Source of the DNA: Syngnathus acus
Lineage: Eukaryota; Chordata; Actinopteri; Syngnathiformes; Syngnathidae
Length of the DNA: 64,000 nucleotides
NCBI RefSeq assembly: GCF_901709675.1
Contig: NC_051098.1
Location: 621,500-685,499 of the forward strand
Direction: 5' to 3'
The translations under genes were made by a program, and so were the position numbers. This document shows positions 42,601-53,491 of this stretch, one piece after another (position 1 is the stretch's first letter; each line of letters starts with the position of its first letter). The notes beneath the pieces were generated by a model, which saw only the letters and a program-made list of their open reading frames with translations, searched no databases and was not told the DNA's origin.

Positions 42601-42700
42601 TTAAAATTTTAAACGTGTCACGGTTCCTGCCTTGCTGACCGGCTGACGCGCCCCAGCAGCTCAGCAGCGAGGGCATCCGCACAAGACATTTATACCATAA
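42570..42700. repeat. Diverged direct repeat, left copy
   Basis: TTATTGTATTTTAAACA through GAGGGCATCCGCACA matches 47,030-47,160 in the same orientation at moderate identity. The pair flanks the pogo-like/LINE nest. It may be 5' sequence of LINE-B or an older repeat. Confidence 0.5.
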
Positions 42701-43436
42701 TTTTCGGACTATAAACCGCACCAGCTAAAATTCGGGGATATTTTAGTTTTTTTCTTGTATAAGCCGCACCGGACTATAAACCGCACGTGCGCACGAGTTA
42801 GTTACAAGAAAGACAGTACACAGAAAGCCTTTTTAAAGTTTTAATCATATTAACATTTCGTTGTAAACACGGAAGTAACAGCACTAGCTGGGCTAAAGTT
42901 TTAATAGCATTAACATTTCGTTGTAAACACTGAAGTAACAGCACTAGCTAGGCTAAAGTTTTAATAACACTAACATTTTGTTGTAAACACGGAAGCAACA
43001 GTACTAACTAGGCGGGTAAAAAAAAAACACACCAGTCAACAAAGTCACTGAGAGCCGTCTTTGTCTTCCTCCTGTCCACTGAAACCAGCAAAATCTTCCT
43101 CCTCAGTGTCCGATTGGCGCCAGATGTACGTCGCAACACTCTTTCTCATCCTCTCTTTCGTTGTCGCTTTCATCGTCACTCTCGTCCTGAGGCAAATTCA
43201 CTCCTGAGCTTGTGCTCTCCTCCGTCATGCAGCAGACCGGCTTTTCGAAACCTGTTGTTGATGGTGGATTTTTTCACACTGCTCCACGCTGTCAGGATGC
43301 ACTGGCAGACTTGTGCGAAAGTCTCACCATCGATTCATTTATGCCAAGTTTACGTGCCGCTCTGTTCCCTTCTTTATCAGCCAGCTCAATGGCTTTTAAC
43401 TTGAAAGCTGCGTCATACGCACGCCTTCCAGTGTCT

Positions 43437-46400
43437 TCAAGATTCAAGATGGCGGCGCGTGCACACGCAGCGACCTCTCTCTGTCCCGCCCGAACGGTGT
43501 TTTGTTCGTTTAATGAGTGTTTGTCCGACAGTTTTATGTGTTCGTCTCGTCGTACTACGTTGTGCTACAAGTACAGCAGGCAGGTTCTGCTCGACTTCGG
43601 CGAAAGCGAGTTTTGCGGCGTTCTGAACTTTGAAGCGGAGACATTAAAGGAGCTCGGACTGCTCCGTCCTGAAACGACGCCGGACTCGCCTGCTACTCCT
43701 CCCCCGGATAGAAAGCGTCGGAAGCGGTGTGCGAGGAGGCAGAAGAGGGGCAAGCGCGGAGGCGTCCGGGCCAGGCTGGCGCCCAACCCAGCTCGCCCGG
43801 CCGTGCCTTCCATTCTTCTGGCGAATGTTCGATCGCTGGACAACAAAATGGATTACATTCGCCTGCTGAGATCTACGAACCGGACAATGCGTAACTGCTG
43901 TGTGCTCGTGTTCACTGAGACTTGGTTGACTGTCAACATTCCGGACTCTGCTGTGCATCTGGAACGGCTAGCGTGCTATCGGGCGGACCGGGCCATTGTA
44001 AAAGGGGGAAAATTGCGAGGAGGGGGAATATGTGTCTACTTCCGTGACGAATGGTGCCGGGACTCTGTAGTTGTATGCAAGCGCTGCTCGCGACTGGCTG
44101 AGTTTGTGATCATTAAGTGCTTTTTTATCTGCCAAGGGAATTTACTGCGATTCTGCTAGTCGCAGTATACATCCCGCCTTCCAACGTCGAAGGCGACAGG
44201 ATCGCGGCTCTTAGTGAACTGTACCGGGCTGTCAGTGAACAACAGACGGCGCACCCTGACGGTTTCACCATCTTTGCTGGGGATTTTAATCATGCTAACC
44301 TGAAGTCTGTTTTTCCAAGGCTTCACCAGCATGTTAATTTTCCAACACGTGGTGACAGCTTCCTGGACCTGGTCTACTCTACACATAAAGGACTTTCTGA
44401 CCATATCACTGTTATGCTTTTGCCCGCATACAGACAAATGGTGAAAGCATCCAGGCCGGTTCGCAAGCGGGTAAGAGTGTGGCCTGAGGGTGCCTCTGAT
44501 GCGCTTCAAGACTGCTTTGGCACTACTGACTGGGAAATGTTTAAGCAGGCGGCCACTTGCAACAATCGGACGGACATAGAGGAGTATACTGACTCTGTTT
44601 CCTCTTACATCACGAAGTGCATTGATGATGTGACCCACACAAAATTCATCGTCACTCGGGCCAACTGGAAGCCATGGCTGACGGGCTGTCCTCAGGCTGC
44701 TGAGGGCCAGGGACAAAGCCTTCAGAGCGGGGGATGAGGCTGGCTTGAGAACAGCGAGGGCCGACCTATCCCGGGGCATCAAGGAAGCGAAAAGGGCATT
44801 CTCTTGCAAGATTACCGCCCACTTCAAGGACAGCAGGGATCTGCTCAACGATCTGAACCGCTTCTTTGCTCGCTTCGACGCTCAGAACAGCACTTGCCCG
44901 CTGAAGACCCCTCCCCCTCCACACGAGCATCCCCTGTGCCTCTCTACCGATAGCGTGAGGAGGGCGCTTGCCGCTATCAACACCCGTAAGGCGGGAGCCC
45001 TGACAACATCCCAGGTCGAGCGCTGGAGGACTGCGCTGGGGAGCTGATGGGTGTCTTCACGGAAATCTTTAACATTTCCCTGCAGCAGGCCATTGTCCCT
45101 TCCTGTTTCAAGGCTGCCACCATCGTACCTGTGCCGAAGAAACCTGCTCCGTCCTGCTTCAATGACTACCGCCCCGTGGCACTGACGCCCATCATCATGA
45201 AGTGCTTTGAGTGGCATGTCATGGAGCACATCAGATCCATTCTCCCCCCCCACCATAGACCCTTTCCAGTTTGCGTACCTAGCCAAACCGTCCTCTGAGG
45301 ATGCCATCTGCTCTGCCCTCCACTCAGCCCTCACCCACCTGGAGAGGAGGGACTCGTATGTGAGATTGCTGTTTGTGGACTTCAGTTCTGCATTCAACAC
45401 CATTGTGCCACAACGACTCATCTGCAAACTCGACAAGCTGGGCCTCAGTACCTACCTCTGCAACTGGCTACTGGACTTCCTCTGTCAGAGGCCTCAGGTG
45501 GTATGTGTTGGTGACAAAGTCTCCGCCAGCATCACGCTGAGCACGGGGGCCCCCCCCAAGGCTGCGTCAGTCCGCTGCTCTTCATCCTGCTGACGCATGA
45601 CTGCACTGCAACTTCCAGTAGCAACCGCGTGCTGAAATATGCCAAAGACACGACTCTGGTGGGTCTCATCACCGGGGGCGACGAGACTCCGTACAGGTCG
45701 GAGGTCGACCTTCTGGCCACGTGGTGCAGGGACAACAACCTCCTGCTGCACGTCAACAAGACCAAGGAGATTGTTGTTGACTTCCGGAAAGGTCACACCC
45801 AACACCTGCCACTGACCATCGACGGTGCTGTGTTGGAGAGAGTGAGCAGTACCAGATTCCTGGGGGTGCACATCAGTGAGGACCTCTCCTGGTCCACCAA
45901 CTGGACATCAACATCATTGGCGAAGAAAGCTCAGCGCCGCCTGTACTTCCTGCGGAAACTCAGGCGAGCATGTGCTCCTCCGGCTGTCATGACTACATTC
46001 TACCGTGGCACCATTGAGAGCGTCCTCTCCAGTTGTATCGTTGTTTGGGGTGGTAGCTGCACTGAATACAACATGAAGGCCCCTGCAGCGCATAGTGAAC
46101 ACGGCTGGTAAGATTATTGGTGCTTCACTCCCCTCCCTGAAGGACATTTACACCTCCCATCTCACCCGCAAGGCGACCACGATTGTGAGTGATGTGTGTC
46201 ACTCCGCTCACACTTTGTTTGCTCTTCTGCGCTCTGGGAAGAGGTACAGGAGCCTGCGCTCCCGCACCACCAGACTTACCAACAGCTTCATACTCCAGGT
46301 TGTTAGGACCCTGAACTCTCTCCCCCCTTCTGCGTAGCGTCCTTTACTTTTGCGCTATATTCTGACTGTCTGCTGTATGCACACTTGCTCCATTTTTGCT

Positions 46401-46622
46401 CCTCTTATTTATTATGTTATTTGTTTATTTATTATTTATTCATCACTCTTATTTATTCATTGTTTGTGACTTCTTGTTTTTTGTGTTGTTTACTTGTATG
46501 TATATATTGTGTACTATGTCTTGTCACCGTGGGATAGTGGGAACGTAATTTCGATCTCTTTGTGTGTCTTGGGATGTGAAGAAATTGACAATAAAGCAGA
46601 CTTTGACTTTTGACTTTGACTT
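43437..46622 (+). mobile_element. LINE-A copy 2, nearly full length, inserted into the pogo-like element
   Basis: Starts around AAGATGGCGGCGCG (43,446) and ends with GACAATAAAGCAGAC plus TTTGAC repeats at 46,622. It lies between transposase codons of the host element. It provides the empty-site comparison for the hAT in copy 1. Confidence 0.88.
43449..46337 (+). pseudogene. LINE-A copy 2 endonuclease/reverse transcriptase, frameshifted
   Basis: First frame [15 protein letters not shown] (43,449) carries a basic linker and endonuclease motifs LLANVRSLDNKMDY and FTETWLTVNIPD; frameshift near 44,118. The next frame reads [25 protein letters not shown] and [10 protein letters not shown]. Further frameshifts occur near 44,700, 45,000, 45,250, 45,555 and 46,080. 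Reverse transcriptase motifs [17 protein letters not shown] and [11 protein letters not shown] are present, but the catalytic FADD is LKYAKDTTLVGL here, so one of the two metal-binding Asp residues is replaced. A segment between endonuclease and reverse transcriptase present in the 54.9-kb copy is deleted. Clearly dead. Confidence 0.85.
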
Positions 46623-47024
46623 CCATCATTGGGCTCTGTTTATGCTAACTTTCCTCATTAACAACGCGCCACTGCTGTCTTCCTCGACGCATATATTCCA
46701 CCTCTCTCACTCTTACCTTTTCTGCTTGAGCCCCCCCTGATGACCGTTAGAAAAAATGCATGTAAAGTAGCCGCATGATCGCGTAAGGTTATTAATGTTT
46801 AATTACCATTTGTAAGATGCACAAAGATGATTGTCAGGAAAGAGATGATTATTTTGGGGCGCATAACTTTTATTAACATAACAGCACAACAGCGGTCCAC
46901 AGCCTTTTTATGAGTGTATAAGTGTATTAGTCATGAGAAAAATCACATAAAAAATCCTATATAAGCCGCAGAGTTCAAAATTTGAGAAAAAAGTCGCGCC
47001 TTATAGTCCGAAATTTACGGTAAA

Positions 47025-47165
47025 TTTATTTTTAAACACTTTATTGTATTTTTAAACATTTTAAAGTGTAAACCTGTCACAGCTCCGCTGTGCTCTTGCC
47101 GTGCTGCCCAGCTGATGCACCCCCGCAGTGCAGCGTGAGGGCATCTGCACATTGCTCAGAGGCAA
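47025..47165. repeat. Diverged direct repeat, right copy
   Basis: TTATTGTATTTTTAAACA through GAGGGCATCTGCACA; partner of 42,570-42,700. The divergence shows that it is not a recent target duplication. Confidence 0.5.
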
Positions 47166-47170
47166 AAACA

Positions 47171-47366
47171 TTTTTTAACATGCATATCCTTTATGTGATA
47201 CACATATTTCATATTACAATAAATTTCGTTCCACTTCACGATTGTGTCCCACTTGTTGTTGATTCTGGACAAAAAATTAAACTTTTATATCTTTATGTTT
47301 GAAGCCTGAAATGTGGCGAAATGTTGAAAGGTTCAAGGGGGCCGAATACTTTCGCAAGGCACTGTA
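47171..47366 (+). mobile_element. Tc1-like 3' terminal fragment
   Basis: Ends GGGGGCCGAATACTTTC then GCAAGGCACTGTA, the standard terminus of salmonid/cyprinid-type Tc1 elements, next to a TA repeat. Only about 200 bp remain; no transposase. Confidence 0.75.
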
Positions 47367-47376
47367 TATATATATA

Positions 47377-47890
47377 TACCGTATTTATTCTAATTATCGC
47401 CCATATTCTAATAATCGCCCAGTGTGTGTTAGCGATGACATAAATAAAAAACATTGATACCTCTAATTATCGCCCATGCTGCCAAAAATTCCCCCCAAAA
47501 CTTACGTTTTCCTCCGTGAAGTTTAAATATGACTGATTTGACAGCACGTCGAATGTCCCTTTTAAATTTTTTTCTCCATAAACTATGATACAATTACACT
47601 CGTCACTCCGCTACAATATCCTCACACAATTACGTTATCGGGGCGTGCGCTCGAACAAGCCGATCGCGATAACATGACGTGCGCAACATGTGATGTGCGA
47701 CGGTAACGTGTCGCATCGATGGAGCGTCAATCGATGCACCCCACTGTTAGAGGTAGATCAAAACAGCCGCTGTTCTAGTGTTAAGAACACCAGTGAGATG
47801 CAGGTATTGCATACTACATAAGGGAAATATACATATTATCGCCCATTTCAGTGCCCCTTGGCGATCGGACAAAGTGTTCTCTATTAATCG

Positions 47891-47921
<31 letters not shown>

Positions 47922-47960
47922 TTGGACATAAACCTGGCGATAATTAGAATAAATACGGTA
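47377..47960. mobile_element. MITE with ACCGTATTTATTCTAATTATCG termini and a 30-C tract
   Basis: Left terminus ACCGTATTTATTCTAATT and right terminus AATTAGAATAAATACGGT are perfect inverse complements, both inside TA dinucleotide repeats. Copies of AATTATCGCCC occur near both ends. An uninterrupted run of about 30 C lies at 47,891-47,920. No coding sequence. Confidence 0.8.
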
Positions 47961-47976
47961 TATATATATTTATATA

Positions 47977-48100
47977 TACAGTGGAGCCTCGGTTTTCAAA
48001 CACAATCCGTTCCAGAAGGCTGTTCGAGAAGTGAATCGTTGCGATTCCGAATCATATTCTCCCATTACAAAACATGGGAAAAAAAAAAATCCGTTCCAAG
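47977..48100 (+). mobile_element. MITE of the CAGTGGAGCCTCGGTT family, 5' fragment
   Basis: ACAGTGGAGCCTCGGTTT and CACAATCCGTTCCAGAAGG match the left end of the 35,272 element. Truncated where the LTR begins. Confidence 0.75.
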
Positions 48101-48106
48101 CCCACC

Positions 48107-48505
48107 TGTTAGGGTGGTGCTCACTCTAACTTATTTTGAAAGAACCACACAGGAGACAAGTAAGTCTTTTTAGTCACCTGCAGGGGAGAGTCCATTCGTC
48201 GCTGTGCTTACAGCGATGATCGAATGACGTCTGACTCAGGCCTCTTGCAGGAGCATTTTTATTGAGGGAAACAGAGTGGGGGTGAGAGTGGACAGGATAG
48301 GGTTGATCAAAGCATAGCAGGGGGTCTTTTACGACGTTGTGTAGACAAAGCAACACTGGTTGCTTCCTCTGCAGCTAGTCAATCAGTTCAAAAGATCTTA
48401 GCACTTTGTTCTACTACTTTTGTTAAGACAGGACAAGCTAGGTAAATTATTACAGGTTACATTCCAACATAATCATACGATCAAGATAATCTGTAAACCC
48501 TAACA
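48107..48505 (-). mobile_element. Retroviral-type LTR, minus strand (399 bp)
   Basis: TG..CA ends with short inverted repeats TGTTAGGGT and ACCCTAACA. On the minus strand it contains an AATAAA signal (complement near 48,258), and immediately before its 5' end is the purine run AAAACAGGAGGGATA, a polypurine tract. So this is the 3' LTR of an LTR retrotransposon or old endogenous retrovirus. No second LTR is present in the window. Confidence 0.65.
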
Positions 48506-48985
48506 TATCCCTCCTGTTTTATCATATGATTATGCCAACCCCGATCAATCAAACATAAGTAAGAAAATACAATGACAGCAATAATTTCCAGTGAAGATGA
48601 GGTTTTTCCTCAATACTCCAGTCCAAATTTAGTGCGTAACTGAAAAACCTGCGGCAAGATTAATTGCAGGAAAAGAGTCACACGATCCCTCTGCCTTAGG
48701 CGACCAGAATGCTATCAATAATAACAGTTCAAGATAAAAATTGCTCGTGATTGTTCAGCCGTTGGGGGCTTGGCACGCCCACTGGTGGAGGGTGAGCACA
48801 ATTCTCACCCCCTTCGCAGCTCTGCTCCGTCCGGGGAGAACTTGGAAATATCTGCTGCGTGGTCGTTGTCTTCAGTGGCTCAGGGTGGACTACCTGGCCA
48901 CCAAGGGGGAAGAGGATTATTCTGCCTCTGTTTGAACTGGGGGCGGGGACGCTGTCGATGGCGGATCTGGTTCCTTGCAGGATAA
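48506..48985 (-). mobile_element. Remnant of LTR element upstream of its 3' LTR
   Basis: About 480 bp between the polypurine tract and the hAT transposase break. It supplies the last ~85 codons of a chimeric open frame (to the stop at 48,729) reading through from the hAT. I do not recognise a gag, pol or env motif in it. Confidence 0.4.
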
Positions 48986-50246
48986 ACGCAAACACAGATT
49001 GCACGAGGTCAGGCAGCATTTTTAACTTGCCCTGCAGGGTCAGGTTCAGTCTGTCCAAGTGAGACAGCATGTCGACCAAAAATGCCAGATCCATAATCCA
49101 CTCGAGGTCCGAGAGCTCGGGATAGTCCTTGCCCTTCTCTATCATGAACAGTTTCACGGCATCCAAAAGCTCAAAGAAGCAAGAGAGTACTTTGCCTTTT
49201 GACAGCCACCTCACAGTGCAGTGCAGCGGCAGGTCACCTGGAAGCCCTTGGTCCAACTCAGCGATGAGATTCCTGAATTGCCTGTGGTTAAGCGCATGTG
49301 TGCGGATGTAGTTGACGATTTCCATCACAGGCTTCATGACTTTGTCTAAATTCAATGATTTAGAGACGAGTTGCTCCCTGTGGATGATGCAATGGAAATT
49401 CCAAAAGTCGGGAAATGTTGGGTCAGTTTTGCACAGCCCCACAAGCCCGTTCACGGATCCGATCATGGCCGGCGCTCCATCCGTGGCTATTGCAGTTAGT
49501 TTCGCTATGGGCAGGTTTGCTTTTGCAAATGCAGCCATCATTGTTTCTTTCACATCTATGCCACGGGTTCTGTCTTTTAATGGCACAATATCAAGGAGTT
49601 CTTCTTTGATCAAAAATTCGTTTGACACAGACCGTGCAAATATTGCCAACTGAGGCTTGTCTTGTATGTCACAACTCTCATCCAATGCCACACTAAAATA
49701 CTCACATGCTTGAAGGTCAGAGTGCAACTGTGATTCAATAACCCTGTTAATGTCCGATATTCTGCGTTCAACAGTGTGGCGGGAGAGTTGGACATATGAT
49801 ATGCTTTGTTTTAGTTTGTCGTCTTTAGGAGACAAGATTTCAACAGCCTCAATGAGGCATTTTTTAATGAATTCCCCTTCGTTGTATGGCTTTTTAGCCC
49901 GTGCAATGTTCCAAGCCAGTTGATATGATGCACGCGTTACGGTCTCTGAGTGGTTTGTAAATTTTTGGAAAAAATGCATCTGCTTTTCTGCCTGACTTTT
50001 TAAAGTGACTAACCTTTGCTTGCGAAGTTCAGTCCCTTTTGGAAATTCCTGGTCGATATTAGGATGGACTGAGCTGAAGTGACGCTGAAGATTTGAAGCT
50101 TTGAAATGCGCTAATGATGCCTGACATATAAGGCAGAATGGCTTGCCATTACGTTCAACAAAAAAATATAAACTCTCCCACTCTGTTAAAAACGTCCTGT
50201 GTTCTTCTTCATATTTTCGTTTGGCTGTGCTTTTTTTCCCTGCCAT
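48729..50246 (-). pseudogene. hAT transposase (GTF2IRD2/ZBED type), C-terminus replaced
   Basis: Opens MAGKKSTAKRKYEEEH at 50,246. A BED-type finger follows: FCLICQASLAHFK and LQRHFSSVHP (residues ~37-62). The hAT catalytic region reads YFSVALDESCDI (first Asp candidate, about residue 190), TAIATDGAPAMIGS (second, about 254) and CIIHREQLVSKSL, then LPLHCTVRWLSKGKVL. Homology stops near residue 420 (around 48,985) after KMLPDLVQSVFAF; the rest of the open frame is unrelated LTR-element sequence. The dimerisation domain and last catalytic Glu are therefore missing. The 420 codons have no stop, indicating a fairly recent copy. Confidence 0.85.
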
Positions 50247-50504
50247 TTTGAGAGCGAACTTGAAACTAATTATTTACAACTCAAATGAACGCGCGCATTT
50301 GTCATCATTTAGAGTACGTTATTCTTCTTCTTCTTTTCAACTCAAACCGATTCAACTGGTCAGCGCGCCACCGCCACCTAGGGTGGATAAATGGCAGCGC
50401 AAGCCAAGCATTTTGACGCTTGTCATGTGAAATCTCCTGGAGAGCCGCATGAAACCAGCCAAAGAGCCGCATGCGGCTCGCGAGCCGCGGGTTGGCCACG
50501 GCTG
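48985..50504 (-). mobile_element. hAT element, 5' part, inserted in LINE-C
   Basis: Its 5' terminus (plus strand 50,460-50,504) is CAGCCGTGGCCAACCCGC on the minus strand, with the GAGCCGCATGCGGCTC palindromic subterminal repeat typical of this hAT group. The 3' half is lost to the LTR-element junction. It interrupts the LINE-C reverse transcriptase at 50,505. Confidence 0.8.
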
Positions 50505-51650
50505 GTGTAGAGAGAGAAGAGCAGTGGGGAGAGGACACACCCCTGAGGGGTGCCAGTATTGGTGGTCCGGGTGTCGGATGTGATGGTCCCCAGCCTCACA
50601 CGCTGTCTCCTGTTGGTCAGGAAGTTAGTGATCCACTGACAGGTAAAGGCAGGCACCGCGAGCTGGATGAGCTTCTGTTGGAAGATGTCAGGAGCGATGG
50701 TGTTGAACGTCGAGGTAAAGTCCACAAACAGGATCCTGGCGTACGTTTCTGGGGTGTCCAGGTGGTGCAGGATGTAGTGCAGTCCCATGTTGACCGCATC
50801 ATCCACCGACCTGTTTGCCCGGTAGGCAAACTGGAGGGGGTCAAGCAGGGGGCCCGTGACGTCCTTCAGGTGGTTCAACACTAACCTCTCAAAAGATTTC
50901 ATGACCACAGATGTCAGTGCGACAGGTCTATAGTCATTCAAACCTGTGATGGCGGGCTTCTTGGCCACCGGTACGATGGTGGAGCTCTTGAAGCACGAGG
51001 GCACCTCACACAGCTCCAGGGAGCGGTTGAAGATCCGTGCAAAGGTGGGTGCCAGTTGTTCAGCACAGACTTTCAACTCTGTGCTGCAGGAAGGGGCAGC
51101 AGGAAGGGGACACGCCATCTGGGCCCGGTGCCTTCCTGATCTTTTTTCTCCGGAACATCTGGCGCACTTCCTCCTCGCGGATCTGGAGTGCGGGCCCGGC
51201 GTCTGCAAGAGAGAGAGTAGGTGACAACGATGATAGAGGTGTGGACAGAGCGGTTGTGGGGGGAGGTGAGTATGTTGATTGTGCTGCAGGAGGTCCTGTT
51301 GTGTGGCAGGACCGATTAAACCTGCAGTAAAACCTGTTTAGATGGTTTGCAAGCCTTGGGCTCTCTAAAAGAAGGTTTCTTGAAGTCCGTGATGCTCTGC
51401 AGACCTTTCCACAATGTTGAGGGATCAGGATTGGCAGAGAGGTGTCTCTCGAGGCTCTCCCCGTCACGCCGCTTGGTTTTCCTGACCTCTCGGTTCAGTG
51501 TGTTTCTGGTCTGCTTGAACAGGTCCCGGTCACCACTCCTGTAGGCCTCCTCCTTGACTATGCGCAGCCTCCTGAGGTTCGGTGTAAACCAAAGTTTGTC
51601 GTCGTCGTACGTGCAGAAGGTCTTAGTCTGCACACATAGATCCTCACAAA
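50505..51650 (-). pseudogene. LINE-C reverse transcriptase fragment (minus strand, frameshifted)
   Basis: Third LINE family, CR1/L2/Rex1-like. Minus-strand motifs: LWFTPNLRRLRIVKEEA and SGDRDLFKQTRNT (51.6-51.5 kb), [12 protein letters not shown] (about 51.1 kb), then [48 protein letters not shown] and [16 protein letters not shown], where the hAT interrupts before the FADD motif. At least two frameshifts. Endonuclease and C-terminus absent. Confidence 0.8.
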
Positions 51651-52125
51651 AACTGATGTATGATGTGTCAGTGAGTCAGTGTCAGATGAGACTGTTCCCT
51701 TAACTGGCATTTTCTAATTTACCAGAATAATACATTTTCTTGTTCTGCATTAATAAAAGGTCCCGAAATATTAGTTAGGTTAAATGTGCTATCACTTGCA
51801 TTAAAAACAAATAATGGGCCAGTTCATTTCATTTTGGGCTACCAAAACCTGAAGAGTGCCTGCCCGAAGGGCCACTAGGTATTCTGAAATTTTGCGAGCC
51901 CTGTTTGTTTTATTGCGTACGTTTTGTAGTGTTCTATGTATTGTATTGTATTATGTTTTGTTCTGTAAAATGCTTTGTTACAGCGACAAATGTTGTGGAA
52001 GTACAATTTCTTCTTGTATTATGTTTGTAAACAGTAGTGCTTTTAATTGTGTTTAGAACCTGTGATTATCAACACTGTATCATTACTAACAGGATACAAT
52101 TTTAAACTTTCCGTCAAATTTACAG
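51651..52125. other. brip1 intron 1, unassigned
   Basis: About 475 bp leading to the acceptor TTTACAG at 52,125. No recognised repeat. Confidence 0.5.
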
Positions 52126-52237
52126 ATCATACGAGGGTTGAACTCTGGGCAGCATTGTTTGCTGGAGAGTCCTACTGGAAGTGGCAAGAGTCTAGCCTTG
52201 CTGTGTTCAACGCTCGGATGGCAGCAGGCACAGTTTG
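52126..52237 (+). CDS. brip1: brip1 coding exon 2 (Walker A helicase motif)
   Basis: 112 nt between acceptor AATTTACAG and donor GTGAGT (52,238). Reads [16 protein letters not shown], then [18 protein letters not shown]. Human BRIP1 has [18 protein letters not shown] and [15 protein letters not shown] at this place. GSGKS is the Walker A (motif I) ATP-binding loop of the XPD-like helicase core. The exon length and phase (begins phase 0, ends after one base of a codon) agree with the human second coding exon as I recall it. All residues expected for nucleotide binding in this loop are present, so the exon looks functional. Confidence 0.93.
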
Positions 52238-52378
52238 GTGAGTAAACAAATTGTCTGCTGAACTTTTATCCGGGTTAGTTGTGTGCAAATGTGACCTGAA
52301 TGCTTTTAATTTTTGGTACATTGGTACAGTATTGAATTGTTAAATTCCATCTTCATCCTCATGAAGTACTCTCTAGAT

Positions 52379-53140
52379 CAGGGGTCTCAGACTCGCGGCC
52401 CCGGGACGCTAATTAGCGGCCCCCGTGTTTATATGACAGTTTAATGTTAGTGCGGCCCGCAAGATTGATATGACTGAGCGGAGCTGAATGAACCAATCAC
52501 AGTGAGGTATATGGCTCTGGAGGGCGGGACATCGGCCGGGCTGTCCAGTGCCTCGCTCACTTATTCATTCATTCTTCCAGTCAGCTGGGCAGAGGAGAAG
52601 CCATGAAGACGCTGACTCAGCTCGGTGCCCACAGTCTTCCAATTAAGTGTAGGCGCATCGCGAGTGAAACTGAAACTTAAAAGTGCGTTTACAGGACACT
52701 TGAGAAATTTGGATAACTGCCGTTATCCGATACGATCGGAGAAGGAGGACTCCGATTGAGCTACCCAGAGAACTCCGATAGCTATCCGGATCTCTCTGCC
52801 ATATACACGCCTTTTTCCGATAACGATCAGAGAGCGAAAGTGCTTATGCGCCACAGCCCCACCCAACTGAAAGTTAAAGTTAAACCCCAGACTGACTCAA
52901 AGTGGAATCACATATTACAGAGCCCCAAAGATGTCTCTTTCAAAGCCTGCAGTGAAGAGAAAGGTCGGTGATGAGGACAGACAATCTCAGGAAAAGTGAG
53001 GAGTGCAATATTTCTTTATTGAGCACAGGGGCACCCGAACGTGTCTTATTTGCACTGAAAAAGTTGCGGTGCACAAGGAATATAATTTGAAATGTCATTG
53101 TAACACCTTTTTGTTTTTTGACAGTGCTTACAATAATTTA
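52379..53140 (+). mobile_element. hAT (Charlie-type) 5' fragment
   Basis: Begins CAGGGGTCTCAGACTCGC with a GGCCC-rich subterminal region, then leads to a transposase N-terminus at 52,931. It stops soon after the zinc finger; no 3' end seen. Confidence 0.7.
52931..53140 (+). pseudogene. hAT transposase N-terminus with BED finger, with in-frame stop
   Basis: MSLSKPAVKRKVGDEDR followed by TGA at 52,997, then in frame YFFIEHRGTRTCLICTE and VAVHKEYNLKCH. This is the start of GTF2IRD2/Charlie-like hAT proteins, whose BED finger normally ends H-x3-H; here the last part is CHCNT and sequence homology then ends. Premature stop plus truncation: non-functional. Confidence 0.7.
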
Positions 53141-53491
53141 GTTAATGGACCGGTTCTAAGTTCGGCTATATGTGTAGTGGCGATAGAATAAGAAAAATAA
53201 ATGACCACAGACCAAGGTTTGAATTGAACTGCCAGCTTATTTTAGTAGAGAAAATAGTTGACATACAATTTACAAACAATAGACAAACAATTTACATTTA
53301 AACTCAACGTTAGTTGAAGAAAATAATTTCCCTTTCAGTTAAACTTTTCAGTTTAAGGAATTTTATTTTCAACCCGGGTTGTTTTATTAATTCTAAGTTT
53401 CAATCTGTTTAGTTACCTCACTTTGTATTGTTTGAATAAAATTCAGTACAGGTAAGTAATTCGAAAGTAATAAATCTAATTTGATTTCAGT
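53141..53491. other. brip1 intron, unassigned AT-rich segment
   Basis: About 350 bp with no recognised feature. Confidence 0.45.

Larger units (their letters stand above)
42703..47022 (-). mobile_element. pogo-like non-autonomous element, copy 2, split by LINE-A copy 2
   Basis: Termini TACCATAATTTTCGGAC (left) and GTCCGAAATTTACGGTA (right). On the minus strand it keeps the HTH start RRAYDAAFKLKAIELA (ending at about 43,434), NRAARKLGINESMV, a DDE_1-type C-terminal piece reading KKSTINNRFRKAG, and the acidic tail SDTEEEDFAGF. The DDE core is deleted. Without the LINE it is about 1.13 kb, like copy 1. The same remnants in both copies show that they descend from one deleted ancestor. Confidence 0.75.
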
